Assembly (NCBI GenBank): GCA_012838555.1
Contig: DUOZ01000100.1
Location: 1 to 35,604, forward strand
DNA: 35,604 bases
Source of the DNA: a bacterium
GTDB taxonomy: Bacteria; Bacillota_I; Bacilli_A; RFN20; DUOZ01
Direction of reading: 5' to 3'
Of the stretch, positions 28,399-35,604 are shown in pieces. Made by a program: the position numbers and the translations under genes. Position 1 is the first letter of the stretch; each line of letters opens with the position of its first letter. Under the pieces are notes generated by a model. That model searched no databases. It was not told where the DNA came from and was given only the letters and a program-made list of their open reading frames with translations.

Positions 28399-30135
28399 CT
28401 ACTCAGGCATTGATGTTTGGCGAATATATTGATCTTTATACCAACCATCTTGTGCTAATAACTCTTCATGAGTTCCCATTTGAGTAATTCTTCCTTTTTC
28501 TAAAACAATAATTTTATCAGAATCTTTAATCGCACTAAAACGATGTGCGACAATGATATTAGTTTTATCTTGACGTGTTTCTTTAAGATTCTTTAATATA
28601 GTTTGTTCAGTCGTTGCATCAACCGCGCTTAATGAATCATCTAGTATTAAAATTTGAGGATCTTTAATTAGTGCCCTAGCTATTGATAAACGTTGACGTT
28701 GGCCCCCTGATAAGGTTGAACCAAACTCTCCGACCATCGTATTAAGTCCTTGCGATAAGAACTGTAAATCTTTTTTAAAGTCAGATACTTCTAGAGCCTT
28801 TTCAACATTTTCAATTGTTGCACCTTCATTACCAATGATAATATTTTCATCGACTCTTCCTTTAAACAAGAAGTGTGATTGAGGAACATAACCTACTAAA
28901 TTTCTAACATCTTCGATTTTGTAATTTTCAATTGGTTCATCGTCAATATAAATATCACCTTTTGTAATATTATAATCTCTTAGCAATTGACGAATTAACG
29001 TTGATTTACCTGCTCCTGTAGGACCAACAATCCCAATTGTTTCCCCTTTATTTATAACAATATTAATATCTTTAATAACGCAATGCCGGTCAAAAGGATA
29101 TTTAAAACTAACATTTCTAAATTCAATTTTTTCAAATTTGCAAATACGTTTTGAATCTTCTAAATCTGTTACTTCAGGTTTTAATTTAATTATTTCTTGA
29201 TACCTGTCATTAGCAATCACTGAATTATTAACACTACCTAAAACGCCACCAATCGCTGCTAAAGGTCCAAATAAGGTTCCAATATACATTGTAAAAGTAA
29301 CTAAATCACCGACACTTATTTTGGAATTAATTACATAATAAGTTCCAACAGCAAAGGCTAAGAAATAACTAATCGCATATACAAATTCAAATAAAGGAGC
29401 AAAAAGTGCTTCAAATTTTAAAATATATGACCATGATTTAATATCATTATCTATTGCTACTTTTAACTTCTTAAAATCATTTTCTTCTTGAGTATAAGCT
29501 TTTAAAGTTCTAATACCTTCGATAGTTTCTAAAACTTTTTCTTGCATCTCAGAATAGATAACGCGATGTTTAACATAATACTTTCTCATTCTTTGTCTTA
29601 AGATAGTTAAAATAAAAATCGATATTGGCATAATCGCCATTGTAATTAAAGTTAATTCCCAACTGATTGTAAAAAACATAATAGAAACTGTAAAAATAAT
29701 AACACCACTATTATAAACAATTGTTTGTAATAATCCAGTCGCTGCATTAGTTAATCCATACATATCATTAGTAACACGTGAAATTAAATCACCTTTGGTA
29801 TATTGTTCATAATTTTTAGCGTCTAACTCAAATAAATGTTCTAAGTAATTATGTCTTAAAAGAAAGGTTAATTTATGACCTTCAGCATTAATTAAATAAT
29901 GATAAATATAATTAACTACATAACCAAATAAAGGAACACCACTTAAAAGTGCGACAAGTAAAAAAAGTGATGATGAGTTAATATTTCCATTGACAATTAA
30001 ATCAATCGCTCGACCTAGTAAATTCGCAGGTATTGTTGGTAAAATCGAAAGGATAACGAGCATAATCGCCATCATTAAATAAGATTTCCATTCTTGTTTA
30101 AAAAACCACCCTAAACTCTTGTAGACCTTAAACAT
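28399..30135 (-). CDS. Heterodimeric ABC exporter subunit (BmrC/YheI-like)
   Basis: GPTGAGKST, canonical LSGGQRQR, degenerate Walker B ILILDDSLSAVD (D in place of the catalytic E). Partner of 26339..28387. Confidence 0.88.
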   Translation of the reverse strand: MFKVYKSLGWFFKQEWKSYLMMAIMLVILSILPTIPANLLGRAIDLIVNGNINSSSLFLLVALLSGVPLFGYVVNYIYHYLINAEGHKLTFLLRHNYLEHLFELDAKNYEQYTKGDLISRVTNDMYGLTNAATGLLQTIVYNSGVIIFTVSIMFFTISWELTLITMAIMPISIFILTILRQRMRKYYVKHRVIYSEMQEKVLETIEGIRTLKAYTQEENDFKKLKVAIDNDIKSWSYILKFEALFAPLFEFVYAISYFLAFAVGTYYVINSKISVGDLVTFTMYIGTLFGPLAAIGGVLGSVNNSVIANDRYQEIIKLKPEVTDLEDSKRICKFEKIEFRNVSFKYPFDRHCVIKDINIVINKGETIGIVGPTGAGKSTLIRQLLRDYNITKGDIYIDDEPIENYKIEDVRNLVGYVPQSHFLFKGRVDENIIIGNEGATIENVEKALEVSDFKKDLQFLSQGLNTMVGEFGSTLSGGQRQRLSIARALIKDPQILILDDSLSAVDATTEQTILKNLKETRQDKTNIIVAHRFSAIKDSDKIIVLEKGRITQMGTHEELLAQDGWYKDQYIRQTSMPE

Positions 30136-30211
30136 AAGCCCCACCCGCATTCATCTAAATAGGTACTCTTTTTATTAAATTCATTATATCATTAATAATG
30201 ATAAATACAAT

Positions 30212-30238
30212 CGAAATCGCTTTAAAAAATGATATAAT
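30212..30238 (+). promoter_or_regulatory. GH13 promoter with operator-like site
   Basis: CGAAATCGCTTTAA (30212-30225) immediately upstream of TATAAT (30233-30238) in the divergent GH13/ABC intergenic region. Confidence 0.5.
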
Positions 30239-30277
30239 ATCATTGAATTTAATATAAATAAAAAGGAGGTAAATAAT

Positions 30278-31927
30278 TTGAAAAAAGCATGGTATAAAGA
30301 AGGAGTCGTTTATCAAATTTATCCACGTAGTTTTAAAGACTCTAATAATGATGGTATCGGTGATTTAAAAGGTATCATAGAGAAACTCGATTATTTAAAA
30401 GAATTAGGGATCGATATTATATGGCTATCCCCAATTTATGAATCACCACTAGATGATAATGGTTATGATGTTTCTGATTATCGAGCGATTTTAAAAGATT
30501 TCGGTACCATGGAAGATTTTAAAAAGTTAGTTAAAGAAGTTCATAATCGAGGAATGAGAATTATTTTAGATATGGTTATTAATCATACCTCAAGTGAACA
30601 TAAATTCTTTAAAGAAGCTTTAAGTGATGTTAATAGTAAATATCGAGATTGGTATTTCTTCAAAAAAGGAAAGAAAAACAAATTACCTAATAACTGGACT
30701 TCCTTCTTTGGTGGAAAAGCTTGGACTTATAATAAACAAACTGATGATTATTATCTTCATTTATTCGCACCTTCTCAACCTGATTTAAATTGGGAAAACG
30801 AAGAAGTTAAGAAAGAGTTCAAGGATGTTTTAAAGTTCTGGCTTGATGAAGGGGTTGATGGTTTTAGACTAGATGTAATAAACATTTTATCTAAAAGAGA
30901 AGGTCTACCTAATGGTAAGAAAAGACTTGCTTTAACGGGTAAAGAACATTATGTAAACGGACCTAAAATGCATCAAATCCTTCAAGAATTAAATGAAGAT
31001 GTGTTTAATAAATATGATTGTTTTACGGTCGGTGAAACGGTCTTAATTGATACAAAAGAGGCTTTAAAATACACCGGCGGAGACAAACGAGAACTTGATA
31101 TGCTCTTTAGTTTTGAACATACTTCAGTTGATACCATTAACAATAAATGGTTTATTAGAAAATTTAGACCTTATCATTTAAAAAAAGTTTTAGATAAATA
31201 TCAAGAAGCACTTAATAATAAAGGCTGGAACACCTTATTTTTTGAAAACCACGATCAACCCCGCGTTGTATCTAGATGGGGAGATACAAAAGACTATTAT
31301 AAAGAAAGTGCGAAATTACTAGCGACTATTTTATTCTTCCAACAAGGAACGCCATTCATTTATCAAGGTCAAGAAATCGCGATGACGAATGCTGATTTTA
31401 AAGAACTAGATGAATACAAAGATGTTGAAACTCACAACATCTATAAATTAGGTAGAGAGGTTTTCCATTTCACTCATAAGCGAATGATGAAAAAGATCAA
31501 ATATATGTCTAGAGATAATGCGAGGACACCAATGCAATGGGATGATTCAAAAAACGCTGGTTTTTCTAAAGGAACTCCTTGGATTAGGGTTAATTCAAAT
31601 TATAAAAAGATAAATGTTAAAAATAATATTAAGGATAAAGATTCAGTTTATCATTATTATAAAAAAATCTTTGCTTTAAGAAAGAAATACCCAGTAATTG
31701 TTTATGGTGATTATAAACCATTATTTAAGAAGTCTAGATATTTATATGCTTATGAAAGAACTCTAGATAATAATTCATTAATAGTAATTTCTAATTTCTC
31801 TAAAAAGCAAAGAAAATTCCCAAAACTTAACTTAGATGACTATAAAGTTATTTTACAAAACTATAAGACTTTAGATAATAATTATTTAAAACCATATGAA
31901 GCTAGAGTCTATCTAAAAACTAAGTAA
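30278..31927 (+). CDS. GH13 alpha-glucosidase, oligo-1,6-glucosidase (MalL)-like; TTG start
   Basis: VVYQIYPRSFKDSNNDGIGDLKGI, GFRLDVINILSK (region II), VGETVLI, FENHDQPRVVSRW. SD AAAAGGAGG before TTG 30278. Confidence 0.93.
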   Translation: MKKAWYKEGVVYQIYPRSFKDSNNDGIGDLKGIIEKLDYLKELGIDIIWLSPIYESPLDDNGYDVSDYRAILKDFGTMEDFKKLVKEVHNRGMRIILDMVINHTSSEHKFFKEALSDVNSKYRDWYFFKKGKKNKLPNNWTSFFGGKAWTYNKQTDDYYLHLFAPSQPDLNWENEEVKKEFKDVLKFWLDEGVDGFRLDVINILSKREGLPNGKKRLALTGKEHYVNGPKMHQILQELNEDVFNKYDCFTVGETVLIDTKEALKYTGGDKRELDMLFSFEHTSVDTINNKWFIRKFRPYHLKKVLDKYQEALNNKGWNTLFFENHDQPRVVSRWGDTKDYYKESAKLLATILFFQQGTPFIYQGQEIAMTNADFKELDEYKDVETHNIYKLGREVFHFTHKRMMKKIKYMSRDNARTPMQWDDSKNAGFSKGTPWIRVNSNYKKINVKNNIKDKDSVYHYYKKIFALRKKYPVIVYGDYKPLFKKSRYLYAYERTLDNNSLIVISNFSKKQRKFPKLNLDDYKVILQNYKTLDNNYLKPYEARVYLKTK

Positions 31928-31930
31928 AAG

Positions 31931-31957
31931 AAAACTCCAGGAATTCTGGAGTTTTAG
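31931..31957. terminator. Bidirectional terminator between convergent GH13 and lipoprotein genes
   Basis: Perfect 10-bp stem AAAACTCCAG / CTGGAGTTTT, A-tract and T-tract on either side. Confidence 0.85.
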
Positions 31958-31963
31958 TAAAGA

Positions 31964-33100
31964 TCAGTCATGATGATTTTTATGATGTGGAATTTTGTCT
32001 CTTATTTCTTTTACCTTTTCTTTGATTTTTTCTTTAACTTCCTCTTTTATCTTTTTTATTTTTTCATTACGACATTTAAAGAATTCTTGTCCATCAAAGA
32101 AATGATAACGATAGAGTGTTTCTCCAGTTTCTTCATCAGTAATGATAAAGACTTTGATATCAATTACATTACGGTCTTTAATGATTCTAATTTTAATTAA
32201 TTGTTTACCTTCTTCTTCAATCTTTTTGAAACTGTAGTCTTCATAACTTCCATTTTCATATAATCTTAATTTAATTTCTGTTTTAGATTCAACGTTTTTA
32301 ACATTAATATCAGAAATTGATTCGATTTTACCGTCTTTAACAATTCGATATTTAAAGTTCTCTTTATCTTCATTACTCATATGAGAAACTCTTACATAAT
32401 TAAAGCGGTCAATAAATGAAATAAAGCTTGTTTTAGTAAATGTTTCATGAGCGATTCTAACACCTTTGATTTCATAATGTTCTTCCCCGACAATCATTAT
32501 TCCTTCAATAAGTGTAGAGACTTCATCAATTTTATCTCTTATACGGTCTAAATGACGAACTTCTTTAACCTTACTATGATAATTTTCAACGATTTCATCA
32601 ACTGACTCAACTTCATTACCAACTTCTTCTTCATCAGTGATATCCTCTTCAATTTCATCTTCAACATCAATAATTACTTCATTATAATATAGAACATAAC
32701 TTTGAGTTTCTCCTAGTAAACTTTTTGTTGAAATAATCATCATATAATCAAATTCTTCAATATCAGAATTTGAGATATTACTACTTAAGACACCTTCATC
32801 ACTTAATAAACTTTCAAATAGATTTACATAATAATTAATCTTTTCAATTTCTTCTTCACCGACTTCATTCCAAGCTAGATTCATCGCTTTAGATGCATTT
32901 GTCTCAGCTGACATATCAAATTGAGAAAGTAGTGACGCACTAGTTAATGCAGAAAAACCATAAACATCGTCGACATCATTAATTTCTGTTATGTATTCAC
33001 TCTTTTTTTCAGTATCTACATCTGAAGAATTAAGAGTTGAACAACCTCCTAGGATTAAAAGTGATACTAAAATTGATAAAGCAAAATTTTTCTTTTTCAT
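31964..33100 (-). CDS. Predicted lipoprotein of unknown function, acidic middle, charged helix and His-rich C-terminus
   Basis: MKKKNFALSILVSLLILGGCSTLNSS (lipobox GGC); C-terminus KIKEEVKEKIKEKVKEIRDKIPHHKNHHD. SD AAGGAGG. Confidence 0.85.
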   Translation of the reverse strand: MKKKNFALSILVSLLILGGCSTLNSSDVDTEKKSEYITEINDVDDVYGFSALTSASLLSQFDMSAETNASKAMNLAWNEVGEEEIEKINYYVNLFESLLSDEGVLSSNISNSDIEEFDYMMIISTKSLLGETQSYVLYYNEVIIDVEDEIEEDITDEEEVGNEVESVDEIVENYHSKVKEVRHLDRIRDKIDEVSTLIEGIMIVGEEHYEIKGVRIAHETFTKTSFISFIDRFNYVRVSHMSNEDKENFKYRIVKDGKIESISDINVKNVESKTEIKLRLYENGSYEDYSFKKIEEEGKQLIKIRIIKDRNVIDIKVFIITDEETGETLYRYHFFDGQEFFKCRNEKIKKIKEEVKEKIKEKVKEIRDKIPHHKNHHD

Positions 33101-33138
33101 ATCTTTTCCTCCTTACTAGTAAAAACTAGCATACATAT

Positions 33139-33170
33139 ATATAACTCTTTAAGATTTCATTTTGTTGGTA
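33139..33170 (-). promoter_or_regulatory. Predicted ECF-sigma-dependent promoter (lipoprotein)
   Basis: Minus strand TACCAACAAA (33161-33170) - 15 nt - GTTATAT (33139-33145); identical elements and spacing to 34897-34928. Confidence 0.75.
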
Positions 33171-33174
33171 AAAT

Positions 33175-34290
33175 TTATTTATGTTGATGATGTTGTTTTT
33201 TAAAATCATTCTTTTTCGTATCAAATTCACTTTGTAAATCATCTAATTGCTTCTTTAACAAGTCCTTATAATCATCTAATAACACTTTAAGTGCATTAAT
33301 TTCATGCTGATCTTTAGGATCGTTAATTTTAAACTCCCAATCTAAATGATTTTCTAAAATGAAATTATTAAACTTTTGCTTTACTCTATTTAAGAAAACT
33401 TTATTTTTAATTTTAGGTAAATCTTTTAAGATATCTTCGATTTTATCAATTCTTTCATTGATTAAATCCCTAGTTTCATTAAACTCTTTTCGAAACTCTT
33501 TAAATTCATCTTTTAAGGCATCATGATAATTATCGATTTCTTCTTTATTAAAACCATTAATTAACTCATTAAGTTCTTTAACTGAAAGAACTCTAGCTTG
33601 TTCAAAGGTTAAAGTTTGATCTTTATCACATGCTTTAGTGATTAATAAATATCTACCAACACTAACACCTAGTTCTTTAGCATGATTTTTAAAATCATCA
33701 TTATTACTCATTAAAACATTAACACGATTATCTAATAATTGCTCCTGCAAATAAATAGTAATAGCATTTTTTATTAATAAAGAAACTTCATTTTCTTTTA
33801 CCTCATCATCATTAATCGCTGTTATCATTAAAGCATTATCAGTTGTATCTTTATTAATATAACCTACTTCAATAGCTAAATTTACAATTTCTTTAACAGC
33901 ATCTTTAATATCTAAATCAATAAGTTCACATTCAAATAGTAACAACATCGCTTCTTTATTTAATGGACGATAAGAAGTTACTTTATTATCTTTATCAATT
34001 TCTAATTCAATTGATGGATTAATATCAATCGAAACATATGTGTTTAATTCTTCTACCTTAACAATACTTGATGGTGTAAAGGCATCTTTAAAAAGTGGAA
34101 TAATTGTAAATAAAACAAGTGCCGCAGCAAAAACTAAACTAATAAATGAACGCTTCATTTTCTTTTTAACTATATAATCATTACTAGGAGAATAGTAACT
34201 ATCAAGCTTTGACATTAATTCATCTTTAAGATTAGGAACGATAGAATCTGCTTCTATTTTTAATCTTTTTTCAATTTCTTTAATCTTCAT
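33175..34290 (-). CDS. RsgI-like transmembrane anti-sigma factor
   Basis: Single TM (SFISLVFAAALVLFTIIPLF) followed by TYVSIDINPSIELEIDKDNKV (RsgI-type domain with Asn-Pro), ELGVSVGRYLLITKA, then a long charged helix ending KKQHHQHK. Overlaps the sigma gene. Confidence 0.8.
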   Translation of the reverse strand: MKIKEIEKRLKIEADSIVPNLKDELMSKLDSYYSPSNDYIVKKKMKRSFISLVFAAALVLFTIIPLFKDAFTPSSIVKVEELNTYVSIDINPSIELEIDKDNKVTSYRPLNKEAMLLLFECELIDLDIKDAVKEIVNLAIEVGYINKDTTDNALMITAINDDEVKENEVSLLIKNAITIYLQEQLLDNRVNVLMSNNDDFKNHAKELGVSVGRYLLITKACDKDQTLTFEQARVLSVKELNELINGFNKEEIDNYHDALKDEFKEFRKEFNETRDLINERIDKIEDILKDLPKIKNKVFLNRVKQKFNNFILENHLDWEFKINDPKDQHEINALKVLLDDYKDLLKKQLDDLQSEFDTKKNDFKKQHHQHK

Positions 34291-34825
34291 TACTAATTCC
34301 CCCTTTCTCTAAATGTTCTTTTAAGGTATTCAAAGCTTTTAAATATTTCCAAGTAATTGTACTTATAGGTTTATTTAAGATTTTAGCAACTTCTTTACGC
34401 TTCATATTTAAGAATAAACACATCGCTAGAATCTGATATTCATCATCAGGTAAAACTTTTTTGGCTAGATCGATGGTCGGAGTATCAATATCACGTTCAT
34501 TTTCTTGGACTCCAAATAAATACTCATTTTCACTAACATCAATTGATTGTTCTTTCTTTCTAACTCTTAATTCATCTAGTGAAAGATTTCTTACTATTGT
34601 TGTAATCCATGCTCCTGGATTTGAATTATCTTGATATGATGATATTTTTTGCATGATTTTAAGATAGGTATTTTGCATAACATCTTTAGCTAATTCTCTA
34701 TTTTTTAAAATCGATAAAGCATAATGAAACACGTATTTATGAGTCATATCATAAATAGGTCCAAATGCTTCTTTTTTACCGTACTTAAACTCTAACATCC
34801 ATTTATTTAATGCTTGGTGATCCAT
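34280..34825 (-). CDS. ECF-type RNA polymerase sigma factor
   Basis: YVFHYALSILKNRELAKDVMQNTYLKIMQKISSYQDNSNPGAWITTIVRNLSLDELR (sigma2) and VLPDDEYQILAMCLFLNMKRKEVAKILNKPISTITWKYLKALNTLKEHL (sigma4). ATG at 34825. Confidence 0.93.
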   Translation of the reverse strand: MDHQALNKWMLEFKYGKKEAFGPIYDMTHKYVFHYALSILKNRELAKDVMQNTYLKIMQKISSYQDNSNPGAWITTIVRNLSLDELRVRKKEQSIDVSENEYLFGVQENERDIDTPTIDLAKKVLPDDEYQILAMCLFLNMKRKEVAKILNKPISTITWKYLKALNTLKEHLEKGGISNED

Positions 34826-34896
34826 ACACTTACCTTCCATCTAATAGTCAAATTATACCACACTTTTTCAAAAGTAAATGTAGTCATCACTCAATA

Positions 34897-34928
34897 ATAT
34901 AACGATGAAGTGATATTGTTTGTTGGTA
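34897..34928 (-). promoter_or_regulatory. Predicted autoregulatory ECF-sigma promoter (sigma/anti-sigma operon)
   Basis: Minus strand TACCAACAAA (34919-34928) - 15 nt - GTTATAT (34897-34903). Confidence 0.75.
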
Positions 34929-34966
34929 GGAAAATCTTTTAATGTTATAATTTAGAGGGTGAAAAT

Positions 34967-35604
34967 ATGGACATACTTAATTTAATCAAAGATGGAGACA
35001 TCATTATTACTCCCTATGAAGTAAAAAAGGAAATATTAAAAGAAATATCAAAAAGGAAATTATTCCATCACTTTCGTTTTTTCACTAAAAAGGAAATTAT
35101 TGAAAAGAGTTTATTTATTTATGATTTAAATACAATTGCTTATTTAATGGAAAATTATGAGTTTAGAGTTGAAAATGCCATTATGTATTTAAATAATTTA
35201 TATTATATAGATAATAAAACTTATAATATTGAAAAATTAGACTTTTTAGTCAAAATAAAAAAAGAATTAACTAGAATAAAGTTACTTAAAGAAGATAACT
35301 TATTTAAACAGTTAGTACTTAACAAAAGAGTGATTGTTGTTGGTTACCAAATTATTGACAATTTATTTAATAGAGCATTAAATGAACTTAATAAAGTCTC
35401 AGAAGTTCAAATAATTGAGTTTGAAAATAAAGAAATCCCTAAATTAGATGTCTTCCATTATCATCATTTAAATGATGAAGTTAACGGTGTTGCAGTTAAA
35501 ATTTGTGAGTTAATCGAACAAGGAATTAATATTAACAAGATAAAGCTTTCTAATGTAAATAATTCTTATTATTACACTTTAAATAAAATTTTTAATTTAT
35601 ATAA
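34967..35604 (+). CDS. N-terminal part of an AddB/RecB-like (PD-(D/E)XK nuclease/helicase) protein, truncated by window end
   Basis: Open from ATG 34967 (SD TAGAGGGTG) to window end; MDILNLIKDGDIIITPYEVKKEILKE...VFHYHHLNDEVNGVAVKICELIEQGININKIKLSNVNNSYYYTLNKIFNLY fits the 'EvegVA..I..l...G....I.i' AddB-type pattern. Confidence 0.45.
   Translation, partial: MDILNLIKDGDIIITPYEVKKEILKEISKRKLFHHFRFFTKKEIIEKSLFIYDLNTIAYLMENYEFRVENAIMYLNNLYYIDNKTYNIEKLDFLVKIKKELTRIKLLKEDNLFKQLVLNKRVIVVGYQIIDNLFNRALNELNKVSEVQIIEFENKEIPKLDVFHYHHLNDEVNGVAVKICELIEQGININKIKLSNVNNSYYYTLNKIFNLY

Noticed and set aside
26339-30135. Calling the ABC pair a drug-resistance exporter
   Set aside because: Family resemblance to BmrCD is clear, but substrate cannot be inferred; the neighbourhood suggests alternatives.
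31970-32200. F/Y-rich plus-strand ORF opposite the lipoprotein C-terminus
   Set aside because: Antisense of a Lys/Glu-rich helix produces the F/L-rich pattern; no SD.
1-35604. CRISPR arrays, tRNA/rRNA genes, transposases, phage or toxin-antitoxin modules
   Set aside because: None recognised by eye on either strand; no regularly spaced repeats or mobile-element ORFs in the ORF track. tRNAscan-SE or CRISPR tools could confirm.

Overview
AT-rich chromosomal segment of a Firmicutes/Mollicutes-like bacterium. TGG encodes Trp and TGA is used as a stop, so this is not the Mycoplasma code. Contents from start to end: (i) the 5' part of a secreted GH16 laminarinase-like lipoprotein gene; (ii) a very tightly packed 9-gene minus-strand run, ecfA1-ecfA2-ecfT-truA-PHP phosphatase-ABC exporter-two MacB/FtsX-like ABC proteins; (iii) a CwlD-like amidase with divergent DUF11-like genes; (iv) rplM-rpsI with a structured leader; (v) a small Smr-like gene overlapping typA, and a paired U32 (TrhP1/2-like) locus; (vi) a GNAT gene, darA and a DUF1540 gene; (vii) a beta-glucan locus: GH30, Gfo/Idh oxidoreductase, glycan-binding-type surface lipoprotein, GH17, a heterodimeric exporter-fold ABC pair, and a divergent GH13 gene; (viii) an ECF sigma / RsgI-like anti-sigma / His-tailed lipoprotein locus; (ix) the start of an AddB/RecB-like gene. 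The two strongest hunt results are both read directly from the DNA. First, an exact duplicated promoter motif, TACCAACAAA-N15-GTTATAT, lies upstream of the ECF sigma operon and of the neighbouring lipoprotein, which predicts an autoregulated sigma/anti-sigma/lipoprotein regulon with an RsgI-type Asn-Pro autoproteolysis motif. Second, AAANCGCTTT-type operator sites sit inside the core promoters of the GH16 lipoprotein, the glycan-binding lipoprotein and GH13, which ties loci about 24-29 kb apart into one predicted glucan regulon that has no conventional importer in this window.
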